This document shows positions 22,101 through 37,100 of a stretch of DNA of 64,000 nucleotides, piece after piece. Made by a program: the position numbers and the translations under genes. The notes under the pieces were generated by a model. That model had not been told where the DNA came from and made no database searches. It was given only the letters and a program-made list of their open reading frames with translations. Within the stretch, counting starts at the first letter, position 1, and every line of letters starts with the position of its first letter. The DNA lies in contig OX463848.1 in NCBI GenBank assembly GCA_949825065.1, forward strand, positions 38,733,380 through 38,797,379, written 5' to 3'. The stretch comes from Odontocerum albicorne (taxonomy: Eukaryota; Arthropoda; Insecta; Trichoptera; Odontoceridae).

Positions 22101-25100
22101 ATACGGAACAAAGCTCAGCTTTTCATCAAATATCTCATTACCTACGGTACATTAATCCTGCTTGTTTTTTTCTTCAGTGTAGGAATATAATGTATCAATA
22201 TGCGATCTTTACTGGTTGAAATTGTATTTGCAATAAAAGTGTTAAATAAATAAATAACTTCTGCATACATACAGTATACACGAACGTTTTGTTTAATTTT
22301 CCCTTCACGGTTACAGTATGTTTTGTTTCATTTTCGGGGTCACGGCATTAAGACAATTATATATAGTAAATAAAGGTTTTTTTTCAATTTTGAGGTTTCC
22401 CCGAAAAAAATATCGCGACTCTCGAAGCTTTCGAGATTCCGGTATGTGACTCTTGTTGGCATTTATATTATCTTGGGGGCTGCTATACTGAAGTGTTGCA
22501 TCCTTAAAGATTCAGAAATATATCGTAAGAGAAAGCTTTGATTTTCAATTTAAAATATTGTTATTGTTGACTATCATCGTCTCGTCATCAGGTCTTGGCT
22601 ACTTGTAGAATTCTTTGCCGCTTTTTTGTCTTAGCAGCATCCCTCTTCCAATTGCTTACTTCCAATTGCTTACAAGACTTTGCCCAGTGATTTAATGGAG
22701 CCCAGGAGAGTAGAGAGACCAAAACTGAGATAGCTGGATGGTATGACAAAGAACTGCCTCTCACTGGATCTAAGCAATTGGAAGAGGGATGCTGCTAAGA
22801 TAAAAAAAGTGGCAAAGAATTCTACAAGAAGCCAAGACCTGATGACGATGACGATGATAGTCAACAATAACAATATTTTAAATTGAAAATCAAAGCATTA
22901 TCTTATAAAGATGAGGTATTTAGCTAGTATAAAATAGGATCGTGTTTGAAATTACATACGAGGTGTAGCAAGGATGGGTACATTTGCTCCTGGGCGCCAG
23001 TTGTCTGGGCGCTTTTAGAAGTCAATCAGGAGCACCAGTTATTTGGTTGTCAGGCACTCAGTTGCACCTGGACTTGGTACAAGGATCAACCAGGAGCGCC
23101 ACCAGAGGTCACTAATGTTTTTTTTTGTCAAAGTTGTAAAATATAAGAGTTGCCCCTGAACGCCACTTACCTTTGCTATGCCTCTGAATTGCACGCATTC
23201 AAACTTTTTTTTAAAACAATAGATATGACAGAAGTAACAGGTATTGACATACTTCCGGAATACTAGGCGGAAAAAATGCCAGTGTCATTCGAGGGGAGTA
23301 ACACGGAGTTCGAACTGGCGACTTTCCGCACGCAATCTGAATGCGTTACCGCACGGCCATGCACCTCTGTTATAAATTATTCTCTGTTATATTGTTGGTT
23401 ATAACTTTGTTTTATATTATATAATATTATTCCGATTTATTTTGGGATCTTGTCTGTTGTGTCCGACTCTTAAAGTTTGGCATGTAATTTGTCAGGATAG
23501 TTTGAAGAAACTCTTTAAGATGCTCGTTCATGAGTTATGATCGGTGTTTCGATTTTACGATTATGATCACAAAGATGCAACGTTACCGTACCGTACCGTG
23601 CGATCGGTGTTTCGATTTTATGATCACAAAGATGCAACGTTACCGTACCGTGCGATCGGTGCTTCGATTTTATTCAACGGTATCATATAAGCAGTAAGAT
23701 GATCACAAAAGTACGTTACCGTACTGTTCCGTGTGACCGGTGCTTCGATTTTATGATCATAAAGATGCAACGTTACCCTACCATACCGTGCGATCGGTGC
23801 TTCGATTTTATTCAACGTTATCATATAAGCGGTAAGATGATCACAAAAGTACAACATTACCGTACTGTACAGTGTGATCGGTGCTTCGAGTTTATGATCA
23901 CAAAGATAAAACATTACCGTACCAACGGTATCTGACCTATGATGCTTTTATAAATATGAAAAATTGTATTATTTCACTTTATGTACGCGAGCCGCATTGA
24001 TAGAACCCAAGAGCCGCATATGGCTCACGAGCCACAGTTTCGTAATACCTACTTTATTATTTTAAATGTAGGTTAATATTTAGCATAATTCCTCTGTTGA
24101 CTGCCGAAACAGACAAATATATAATAAGAACATATTTCACAAAGATTATTATCTTCTTTGGGTATTAAATTAGTATTCAACAAACAGAAAAGCGTACAGA
24201 GAACGGCAGCGGAGAGACGGTGACATAACCCAACCTTGATCTTGAAACGGGTGCGATGGCGTCACCAGTGACCACGATGCCATTGCCCGTTGGCTGTTGA
24301 TGGTGTCCATGACCAGCGCAACGAGTTTCTGCTCCATCGAGACTCCTAATTTCTCGTCAGATATTATCTCGGTTCAATAACACCCGCAGGATTCGAATTG
24401 CGCGGTAATTCGTGCACTTGTTTTTTTTATCATTGTCTTCATAAAGAAGGACTATTATTTATGTCCTTGGTATTGTTTCTGATGACATAACATAATACTT
24501 CAATCTTTCTTAAAAAAAATAACTGTAATGTATAATAAAGACAGTGTGTAATTTTTTTACTGTCCATATTTTCAGACTCTGGAACCAGCACCAGCTAATG
24601 TAAGACTCGCACCATCGTTAATGTGCTTCAAAAAGAGAAACAAATAACACTACATTTCTTCCAACCCAAAAGTTTCGGGTTTGGTTCCCGTTGGAACCTA
24701 TTTTTTTAAATAATAATCTAGTATGGTATTTACTTAAGGTCTCTTTGACATATTTCTGATTGGTTGGAAGAGATTGCCACATGGTAATAAGCCAACCAGG
24801 TTGTACTGTATAAAATGGACGTTTAATACAATATTGAAAAGCTCTACACCCTGTATGACGAAGCTATAGCAAAAATTGTTCGACTACGCTAGCTTGAATA
24901 CTTATAACGCATGCAGGGCACTGACCCAAAAATGAAGGCTTTGTTCAGCGTTCCAATGCGGTGTATGAGAGTGGGAAGACCAAAGCTTAGATGCCTGGAC
25001 GATGTAAAACAGTTACACATTGAATAAAACCAATTGGAAGAGGGATGCTGCTAAGAGAGATTGGTAACACAGGACCATGTAGGCAGCCAAAACCCTTCCT

Positions 25101-28100
25101 GGTTTGTAAAAACCGTAGTCCGCGGTGAAAGTAAAAAAACCCCTCTATGTCTACAGGTTGAGTAGATCTTAACCGATTAAGTCACGTTTTGAGAATACCA
25201 CTTTGCAGCTGGTCAAGAGCCGTACTGTTGAATCGTCTACTAGCGACTCAGGCGTCCCTCTTAAACCACCTGATGGCATTATGAACCCTCATTATGGCTC
25301 CATTAATTTCAATGGGAAAAATTGTTTCGGTTTGCGAACATTTCGGCTCGCGAACGGAATCAAAGAACGAATTAAGTTCGTAACCCGAGGTACCACCGTA
25401 TTTGCACATTTTTTTTAATACATGAAAACTTGGATATTTAATTTATTTTACATTTGTAACCTGTTTAGCCCAATTACATCAAATAAGAGATAAAAAATAT
25501 AAAAAAAGTTTAAATATAGCATAATAATAAGAGGAACAATGTTATACTCAAGCTGCCCTGTTAAGTGACTCAGTTATATGGTACCTACGAAATTTAATCT
25601 TCAATTTATCCACCGAGATGTAGAAGATCATAAAATTCATTCAACAAGTTCATGTCCGTGTGCGAGGGGTGAATTATGAATACGGCACCGAAAACAATCT
25701 TGATTCACGATGACGTAAATAATTGTTCGATACATTAAATAAATTTATGTGAATCAACAAAGGGTTTGCTATTTTTTCCGTTAGCAATTTGTATGTGCAT
25801 AAACATGTGCGTAGACGCTTAAGGATAAATTATATAAATTGAAAGGTCATGGAACAACGTAACCGTTTATACAGAGGTACCACTAAACATGCAATAGCCA
25901 TAACGATAAAAATTGTGAGCGCAATCCGTGGGTGGGTTGTGAAACATGGTTTAAGTATCTTTGATCACAAGGACCAAGGTGCCACAAGGTGTACAGCTGT
26001 GCTGAATGGACTAACGGTCTGCGTCTTGTTTATTTACACTTACACAAATCGTGTATAGTTCCAGTTTAACTGTATGTTTGTTTATATTGTTGCTTTAATC
26101 ACAAGTTTATTATAATTATTTTAATTTAGTTTTAAATTATGTAAATTGGAGATTTCCTTATGCAGGAGTATTTATAAAGTACAACTTGTGGTCATTATAT
26201 ATGTTACGGTACATTGCTAATTTATTTAATACGTCAATACTGTTTGTTTTCTCTTTAGTTTCGGAATATAACATATACCCGGCGGTAAGTAATACACATC
26301 GGGCTTAAGAAAGAGACTGTCGGCCATAATCGGCTAACTTCGGCTTTGTAGATCGTCGTCTCTATCATTCACATACATTTAAGGAGTTCACACAAATGCT
26401 AACACACCACATTTTAGGAGTTCACACAAATGCTAACACACCACATTTTAAGAGTTCACACAAATGCTAACACACCATATTTTAGGAGTTCACACAAATG
26501 CTAACACACCAACACACCACATTTTAGGAGTTCACACAAATGCTAACACACCACATTTTAGGAATTCACAAAAATGCTTACACACCACATTTTAGGAGTT
26601 CACACAAATGCTAACACACCAACACACCACATTTTAGGAGTTCACACAAATGCTAACACACCACATTTTAGGAATTCACAAAAATGCTTACACACCACAT
26701 TTTAAGAGTTCACACAAATGCTAACACACCACATTTTAAGAGTTCACACAAATGCTAACACACCACATTTTAGGAATTCACACAAATGCTAACACATCAC
26801 ATTTTAGGAGTTCATACAAATGCTAACACACCACATTTTAGGAGTTCACACAAATGCTTACACACCACATTTTAAGAGTTCACACAAATGCTAACACACC
26901 ACATTTTAGGAGTTCACACAAATGCTAACACACCACATTTTAAGAGTTCACACAAATGTTAACACACCACATTTTAGTAATTCACACAAATGCTAACACA
27001 TCACATTTTAGGAGTTCATACAAATGCTAACACACCACATTCTAAGAGTTCACACAAATGCTAACACACCACATTCTAGGAGTTCACACAAATGCTAAGT
27101 ATTCTAACTCCTGTTGCAACATCATCTATTTATTTAATTATTAACGCATTAATTTCAGATATATTGTATATATTTTATTAATTTGTTTTGTAAATCTTTC
27201 GCAACTCATTCTCTCAATGTTGCCAAACCATCTCAAGATACCATGAGTCGTGCGAGCATTTCAGGATTACGTCAATCCTCCGGGTTATGGGTGTTTTATT
27301 AATCTTCTGCTATCATGGAAATACCATTGAATGACAGTGCTTGTCCACCTTTGATCCCTGTTACTTGCAATACGACCAGTCCGCTGTCAGTTTAGTCCCT
27401 TTAATCGAATAATAAAAGCACAATTTAGATAGCACCGTTTTAGAAAATAGACTCTCCTCAAGGGCGCCCTAACTCGGAATTCAAATCCACTATTATTGAA
27501 AGATTAAATATATTACGAAATAAATAAACACAAGTTAAGTGTGATGATAGGAAGGTGGTAAGTGCAACCCTTAGATTAGGTTCTTCCCAACATCTGCATA
27601 GAAAACACATTTGGTAAGAAAATCGCAGAAGATTTAGCAAGGAAAGACAAACTACAAAAAACCTTTATGATCTCCGATATGTGAAGTGAAGTGGAAATGT
27701 GAAGTGAAGTGAAAATGTGTAGTATAAATATAAAATCATAAATTTTGATAAGACCTCCCAAAAAGGGTTGTATTCAAGTGCTTACTAAGTACACGACACC
27801 CATATCTCGAACCAGCGGTGGCCGGTCTAGACGTTCGCTGGTGCGCTGAACCGGATAAATACTCGTAATTCGCAATAATTAAATTATACAATATATTCGC
27901 AAAGATGACTTCCGAAAATGTCAAATATTTGTATAGATTAAATATTTATAACAATACTGACAAATAGTACGAGTATTTTTATATAAGTGAAAATTCAATT
28001 TTTTTTTTTTATTAAATTTAAAAAATATTCCTTTCAAATTGACCGGCCAAGTTTGCCAATACTACCGGAGCGATCTCCAATACGCACCGGACGGAAACGC

Positions 28101-31100
28101 TAATTCATATAGGGCAGACAGAGTATAGTAAACCGTGAGACAGCGATATTTTATATTCGGTCAGCGTCTCGAGGTTGCGTTGGTGCTCAGCGCACCAGCG
28201 CACCTCGGGACCGGCCGCCGCTGTCTCGAACACTTATAGGCAAACTATACCAAGCCACAGGACCAGCATCGGCGAAAGCGAAAATCAACCTTATAATACC
28301 CCGCTCTATTAGATCAATTCGGAACTAACTTTATTCTATGAAGAGCTCTATTCTGCTCCGAACGAATAAATCGACAATCTTCTTCATTAAGCAAACCCGA
28401 GCGTTCCTTCATCTGTCATTTTGTAAAATGTTCCCATTTGTCATTTTGTAAAATTTGGACTCCTTTGAGGCTTTTCTTTTTTTCGTTCTTGCTGACAGTT
28501 AACCTGAGGTGGTATATGTGGGTTTACTTTTTATTTTGTTTTCTGCCATACGTTTTTGTTTTTTTATTTATTCTTTAATCTAGATATGCGGGAAGGTGTG
28601 GGATGGAAGCCCCCCCGATGCCCTTGCGGTCGGGCTCGCCCTACATTGGTGGGGTGTATCTCGGCCGGGGGAATGTTAGTGGGATGAGCCCGGACCTTTT
28701 AATGTCTTCTCTCTTGAATGTATTTTTTTTGTCATCTATTTATTTTCTGTGTTTTTTTTATCTTCTTGTTCTACGTGTTCAAGGGTGTGGGCTGAAAAAC
28801 ATCTGGTGTCCCCGTGACTGGGCTCGCCCTATATTGGTGGGGTGTATCTTGGCCGGGGGGATGTTATTAGATGAGCCCAGACCTTTTGATACCTTCTGTT
28901 TTTTAATGTATTATTTTTTTAATGTGTTCTTGAAATGTGTCTAAATGTATTATGTACATACTATTTGAAATGTGTCTAAATGTATTATGTACAAACCTGT
29001 ATTTATTATTATTATTATTTATCTGTCTTTCCTGGTTATACCAAGCATGCCTCTCTATCCATAACCCGCTGCACAGCTCTGTGCCTAGTTTTAGTCTCCC
29101 TCCATCAAGCTTGATGTCTCGCAGGCACATGTCATAATAGGTAAAATACATTGATAAAACATTTGATCTTGAGACAGGTGGCAGTAATTTGACATGTTTA
29201 TTATTATTTTAGAATTAAGGATGAATTTGAACTTAACGTTTCCCTTCCTGTGCTAAAAAAATACACATGTAAAAATGAGCGATTTAAATTCGGAAAATAA
29301 GAATATTCATAATTAAATTTGAATTAATTAAATTTGAAGTCAAAAGTGATAATAATTGAAATTTAATTGATGGGAAAATGAAAAAAACATCGGCCGACGT
29401 TCACAAAATGGGTGAAGAGACCACCTCAAATGGATGTCCGAGAGCTACTGAGATCGGGACTCGGTCTCGGACTGTTATACCTCGAAGGAAGAAACACAAT
29501 TGCGAACTGAGATTCTATTTCTTGCGTTCCCATATACCGAAGTAGAGTGAGAGTGAGACGTGAATAGCGTCGCTTCGTCACCCATAGCGTTTTTTTTTAG
29601 AATAAATATACCCACGTTTGATTGTATTGGTGAATTTATTCCCGATTTTCACAAAATATCTCTGATGTGGCCAATAAGTGCTAATTATTATTATTATTTT
29701 TTCATTCAATGCGTAAATGTATTACGGAGGAATACCTAAAATCTGAACCCAGTATTTATTATATTTATAGAGATATGTATTAAAGTTTTTAGAAGCAATG
29801 TTTACTAGTTACACATCATAGGGAAGGAAGGGTTAAGGCCGATGTATTGAGTAAGATGAAGAAATGCACTCCGAGATAAATGGAGATAGATTAACCAACA
29901 GATATACTCGTATATTACAAATGTGAGTGAAGACGTGTTATATGGTATGAATACCAAAGAAAGAACGGTCGGTTCAAGTGAATAATATTTTGATAGAAAT
30001 AAATGCAAAAGTCAAAGAAAACGTAGGGGTTGTCTTAAAAGGTGTACGAGTATATATGCGGAAGAGGCGAAGAATGTGTGTCGAGATAAAAAAAGGCCCT
30101 ACGCTCTGTCCGCGTACCGCGACATGGAGATAACGTAATGGTATGTTTGTATTTAATTTGAGTAATATATTGATCGAATGGTCAATATAGTACTCCAAGT
30201 ACTTCAAACTTTAGTGTTAGCTCGTTATAGAGACATGAGAAAGTCAAAATACTCCAACATCACGTCCTACATTGTTTCATGATGAAGTCATTCAAGACTA
30301 ACAAGTGTGTCTACCTTGCAATAGGTCATTAGGTTAATGAAGGACCTTAATACCATGGAAATGGGGGAATCAGCAGATATCTAAATTTGTCCCAGTACAG
30401 AAAGATAACCGCCCACTCTGGTACCGCCCACGATCTCACCAAACCAGATCTTTCCTATTTAGGATGACACAGATTCTCTCACGTGTTTTGAATTTTCTTT
30501 GAAAGGTTTATTCACTATCGATTTTTCATTTCCGTCATGTCTTTTTCAATAGATTTTTAGAAATGGGGCTAGACTCCATTCTCAAAGTGTCAGTGCACAT
30601 TTTTTTTTAAATTCAAATCTTTTAACAGCTTTCTTTTTAGTTAAAAAGGTTAATTTGACCAAACAACTAAGATTGAAATCTTCCTTTATTTTTTTTTATG
30701 AGCACGACCTCACGTTGTGACAAAAAATAAACTGTCCAAAGGGACTCTTTGGGTGAAAAATAAGGCTGAGTGGAGACCCCTTCGGAAATTATTGAATCGA
30801 TTATAATAGCAGTATCAAAGAATGTCCTCTGCAGAATGAACCAGATGGCCATAAAAATTACGACAGGGAAAAAGGACATGATTGAAGCTAAATAGTTTGC
30901 CATTAAAACTCCCATAGTCAGAGACAAATTAAGTTGTCCAATAGTTTGGGTTCACCCACGGGAAGCTAAGGTGTGCCCAGATGATAGGAAAAAAAAACAA
31001 ATGTCTGTCTTCCTACGGAGGAGGACGACCAACGATGTTACCAAGTTGATAACTGAGCCTCTAGGTAGGCTTTGATAATCACATGAAGGGTCATCCCTGG

Positions 31101-34100
31101 CAAGGCGTGAAGACGAACGTCACCTATGTATTCTCACGGACTGACCCTTACCGAGAAGAATAATCGTGGAGCGACGCTGGACCCCTTGATCCAACGGAAC
31201 GAACCCCTTTAAAACCGAAAATGCTTCCACCGAACATGTCCTATAAGCTTTGGCGATAGTCAACAGCTCCCATCGTTGACCGCCGATTAGCATCCTATTG
31301 GCAACTGTGCCTACTTCTGTGGGCCAAGCACTTAGCTGCGTAATACGAGGGTTGCTACTTAAGTTTTGAGACAGACAAGTAAAAACAAATATTTATCATC
31401 GAAAATGACTTTATTGTTTTTCAAAATACTCTCCATGAAGGCCAATACACTTTTGCCCAAACATTATTCAATCTCACGATAAGTCACATGACGATCTTGC
31501 AATATCAGTTCACGCACAGCATCGATGTTTTCTGGCACAACAACCGATTTTGGAAGACCTTCACGAAAATCGTCCTGGAGCGAACTACGACCACGATGGA
31601 ATTCGGAAAACCAGCGAAACACAGTGTCCCGGGATGGTGCTTCATCACCAAAAGTCGAAGCGAGTTGATCGGCACACTGTTGTTGAGTTAGTCCACGTCG
31701 AAAATCATAAAAAATCATCGCACGAAAATATTCACGATTTAATTCCATTTTTGGCCGAGATGAATTTTTCACTGTCACTGTAAAAAATACAAATAGCACT
31801 CGTAGGACAAAACTTTCTGAGCACGTATACCATTAAAAACGTCAAACTTTATGATGCTGATGTCAGATTTGACGTATCTCAAAACTTAATTAGCAGCCCT
31901 CGTACATAGTACTCGAAAATAATGCAGTCTGCTGCGAAACGGCAATCCTTATATGGGCTTCGTCAAGCGCGCAACCATTAGATTATCACTTCGAGGTTAG
32001 TTATCTCATATACGACACAAACATTTGTTTCTGCAAAAAAAATTGTAGGAGTACCCTGCAGGTTTTATGTGGAGTGAAGTTTAACCTGTTAAATAATCTA
32101 CAAAGGTGTATTGGTAGTTCGTCCCTTGGTAAGATTTCTGTGGTTTTGTATACATGTAGATACGGGGAAATTCCTATTCTAATGGCCTTTGTCACCACAG
32201 TTGTATCCTTGAACAATTTTCTGGTTGTTAAGAAGAGGTTTTCATTTGGTAAAAGAAAACGTCTAAGTGTAAATTGTAATTTATTTTATCAAACACTGTT
32301 TATACCACATTTTTGTAACGGTATAACCCTACCGGTTTCAAGGCTTTCACCTCATCATCAGAGGAACACAAACAAGACTCCATAGTCTTGTTTGTGCTCC
32401 CCTGAAGATGAGAGGAAAGCCTTGAAACCGGTAGAGTTATACCGTTTCAAAAAAGTGGAATAAACAGTGTTTGATAAAATAAAATTTAATGTCTTTAAAC
32501 CTCCACAATATTAATGCCTTAACTATAAACAATAAATAATATAAGTGCAAATTGTATCATACATTGAAGTATTTAAATAAATAAATTAATCTGTTCATGG
32601 TATTTCGAGCATCTCATTTTGATTACAATTATAAAAAAAAACCTTAAGCAAGTTAACAATTTGTAATAACAAGGAATATAAAAAAACATAAAGCAAGAAG
32701 GAAAAGATAATAAAAGAAGAAAGGTACTAAAAGATAAAAGAAGCGGCAAAAAGAGAAGCGGCATCTTCATTGCCCATTACCGAGAGTAAATGCGAACAGG
32801 TAGTCTGAAATAATTAACTAAGTACTTGTTGAAAGAAATATCAACGTCCTCTCTGCACGCCCTTACGAGAACAGGGCGTGATGGCGATCAAACAGGTTTA
32901 ATGTTTATATTCAGAAACCTTAAAGTTCATTCACATTGTAGTTTTTTATTTTATTTATTTATCTTTCATTCGATGCACTCCAAAAAGATAATGAGACATT
33001 GTTATGTCGGCGATGCGAGAGGATGTGTGCACAAAAGTGCATTGTTAACAGAGGAATTCAGAGAGCAAAGATCCAGTCGGCTATGATGCAATCTTTTTTT
33101 GTGTAACGAATGTTCAAAGATTGCGAATCTTTATTAAGTGGCATAAGTCCGATCGACCTTCGTTGTCTTTCATTCGACACCGGTTCAGGTTCGACACCGA
33201 TGGTACTAAAAAAATTAAAGAAAAATATGTAAAAGGTAACAGTCAGTTGAAAAGTTCGTCTAAAAATTTCTCATATATTAGGTGTTAACATAAGTTGTGT
33301 CCGTTTTTTTTTTCAAATTTAAAAATGAGCACCAACAGTATAACAAAATGGTATAGGTTATACATCATTCGAAAGAAAATTTTCTGCTCTACAAGATATT
33401 GTGTTTGCTTTTACGTTATATATATTATTTTATTTGATTACAAGCCTTCAAAATGGAATGTCAAGTAGACGAAAGTGAGCATTTTCGACACCTTCTTCTG
33501 TTCGCGTTCAATCGAGGGAAACAGCTGCTAAAGCTGCTCGCGATATTTGCGAAGTGTACGGTGAAGATGATATACACGAAAGGACAGCTCGTCGATGGTT
33601 TTTGCGTTTCAAAGACGGTAATTTCGACCTGAAAGACATGGAGCGTTCCGGACGACCAGTGGACTTCGATGAGGACCGCTTAAACCATATTATTCATGAA
33701 GATCCCCTTCAAACCACCGTAGAATTGGATTGTATCCACATGACTGTATACCGCCATCTTAAATCAATGGGAAAAGTCCAGAAGTTCGGCGCTTGGGTTC
33801 CACACGTTTTGAGTGAAAACAACAAAAATCAACGGCTCGATTATTGGGGCTGATGACAACATGGTCTCCCGGTCACATCAATGAGGATATGTTGAGGAGT
33901 ACCCTACGAATGAATGAAGTTTTGCATTGAGAGAGTTTGTTTATGTTATTTGTGTTTTCTTCTTCTTCGTGTACCGTGCCAGTCTTCCTGATGTTGGTGA
34001 TCATTCGTGAGAAATATCTCTGTCTTTGGCAACACAGAACAACTCCTCAAATGTCTCGATTCTGTCCATTCACAAATCTTGCTTAAGCAAGACAAGTTAC

Positions 34101-37100
34101 GAAGTTTAAATGTCGATTTTGACCATCAATATTAATTTTAGAAAATTATATTTTTCTTAAGATATTTTATCGTATTCCACTTTCGTTAGTCACAGTACAA
34201 CTTGACGGACTAATTGCCATGTGGCAAGTACTTTCAACGAACTGGAAATATTTTAAAGAGATCCTCATATATAATACGAATGAAACAATGACACCCTATT
34301 CGTATTACTTTTGACATCATCTTCACCGTTCCAAGAGAAGAGCAGCTTGACCTCTGACAATATTCCTACCTGGCCCCCATAAAACACAATGGAATAAAAA
34401 TCTAAACAAAATAAAAAAAAAAAAATTTCAGGCAAAGGATCGGGGCGTGACTGTTATCTTAGTAGGAGGTTGAATATGCTGACTTATACGGGATATATGA
34501 GGCATAAAAACTAAGTATTTTATATCATATAAAATAGATAATAAACATTAGTGTGTTGGTGCCCACCTTAATATATGAAGGTAAAACTTGGACTCAGCAG
34601 AAGGATAAGAAGAGTAAGACGAACATTGTGGAGATGCGTGGACTAAGAATAATTTGTGGAGTGTTTAAACGAAGGCGAAATGAAGACATCATAAATTAAT
34701 GCATATATAAAATGAATGTCTTAAGTAAGATGAAGATATGAGCTTTAAGATAGTTAGGATATATTAGGTCCTTACATATGAAATTGGCGTTTTGTTTGGG
34801 AGGAACATAAAGTTGATTTTTTTTAATATAATATATTTATTTAATCAAAGTATGTACCATTGCTATCTATGCACTTTTGCCATCTCATAGGTAGTTCATC
34901 GATCCCTTTACGAAAAAAACCATTCGGACGGGAATCAATAAAATCTTTGAAGTCGGTTTGGACTGCCCCATCGGAGTTGAATTTTTTCCCTTGCAAGAAG
35001 TTATCCAAATTTCGAAAAAAATAGTAATCTGTTGGGGCAAGGTCCGGAGAGTACGGTGGATGTCTTAGACATTCCAATTGAAGCTCTTCTAATTCGGTAG
35101 CCGTCTGTTGTGCAGTGTGTGGTCTAGCGTTATCATGAAGCAGCAGTGGCCTAGAGCGATTAACCAGCCTCGGTTGTTTAGCAGCTAGCTTTTCCATCAT
35201 GGTTTGCAGTTGCTGACAATAGACATCTGCCGTAATCGTCTGGCCAGATTTAAGAAAGCTGTAGTGAACGACACCAGCACTAGTCCACCAAACGCTCACA
35301 AGTAACTTTTTTGGAGTCAATTTTCGCTTGGGGCATGGTTTGGCTGGTTCGGCAGGGTTCAGCCATTGCGATGAGCGCTTCCGATTATCATACAGGATCC
35401 ACTTTTCATCACAGGTAATGATTCGATTCAAAATCCCTTCATTATTGTGCCGGTTGAGTAATGCAATGCAGCAGTCAACGCGCGTTTGTTGATTTGCTTC
35501 ACTCAATTCGTGAGGTACCCACCTTTCAAGCTTTTTCACCTTCCCAATTTGCTTCAAGTGGATTAAAACAGTTTTATCACTAACACCGCAGCCTGCAGCT
35601 AACTCGGACGTGGTTTGCGATGGATCCGCTTCCACAATAGCCTTCAATTCTTCATTATCAACTTTGGTCTCCGGCCGTCCACGGGGCTTGTTTTGCAGGT
35701 CGAAATTTCCAGAACGAAAACGTTGGAACCAAAAACGCACTGTGTTTTCTTTTGCGGCACCGTCGCCATACACATCATTAATCCTTCGAGCCGTTTCTGC
35801 AGCACTGGTGCCACGGTGGAACTCGTACTCGTAAATAACGCGATATTTCAAGTTTTCCATTTTGTAAACTGAGTGACGCAAAGAAAAAAAACAATTGAGG
35901 AAAAAACAAATGAATTATAATTTTCGAAACACAAATACTTGAGTAAATAGCTGTATAAATTTGAATTTGGAATTCCTAATAAAGAGAAGATATTTGAGAT
36001 CAAAGTTGCCAGTACGGCAAAACGCCAATTTCATATGTAAGGACCTAATATATAGGGAAAGAAGTACAAGGTGTGCGTGGAAGAGGTGGATCGAAGAAGA
36101 CGTGGCTAGACCAAATGGCCCTGATTTCTCCTATATCCTGTTAGACCACTGATCAAAATTCTTTTCAAGTGTTCTTTCAACTGAACCTGATCTTCCACGC
36201 ACATAAAATGCCGCCCAGCCGGTGTAATCTATGTTTTTTTTTAAATTAAGTTAAGAAAAATACTATACTTATAAATTTTATAGTATTTGATGATAACTTT
36301 TTGTTTTATGGTCACAGAATCACTCTCCATTATGGTAGATGTTCCCTTGCATTGCTTGAGACCGGATCGAGTTCCTTAGGTGGTAAGAATGATGATAAAC
36401 CAGTTTCCCCTTCGAGAGATCGATTATTCACCGCATGTAGAAGCTGGATGTTGCAGGAATTGCATTTTATCGACTGCGATGGCCTGCTTAGTGAAACGCT
36501 CACTTTCAATCACTTGATGGAATAAGAAAAGAGGCAGAAAATTTGAATCGATAATACTTCACATTTAACTCAGACAATGTAGAAACACGTGTTGTATTGT
36601 ATTGTCTATTTCAAATTTAATATGAGTATACTCGTACTATAGTTCAGAAAATGTAGGATGAGTCCTGTGACAGCTCACAAATTTGCCCCAATATAACCTT
36701 GTAACGATGTTCAGTAATTTTAATTATTTTATCAACTTTAATATAAGCCTCAATTCTAATGAATAGCAAGTTATTTAGGTAAATATATTACATAAGGTTG
36801 TATTGGGGCAAATTTGTGAGCTGTCATAGGACTCATCCTACATTTTCCGAACTATAATGTAATACCTATATGTAAAAGGTCTTTCAAATTGAGCGGATTT
36901 TTTAATTCAATTTTTTTAAATTCTTGAATAAAACACACAGTTTGCTTTTATTTCAAAATACTTTTTATTGGTCATTAAAGCATAATGTATGACATTTAAA
37001 CACAAAAACCAATATCCGTCAAATGTCAACTTCTTGCAGCTACACAGATGTCCACTCTTTTGTCAAAAATTTCGATGACAGTTTGGTATAATTGCGGTTC

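Noticed and set aside
26371..27108. CRISPR-like array
   Set aside because: Units are head to tail with no unique spacers, in a eukaryotic context; it is a minisatellite.
35610..35872. Plus-strand frames over the mariner
   Set aside because: Antisense shadows of the transposase N-terminus.
34841..35881. Transposase start at 35881
   Set aside because: That codon is TTG; the first ATG (35860) gives the expected mariner N-terminus.
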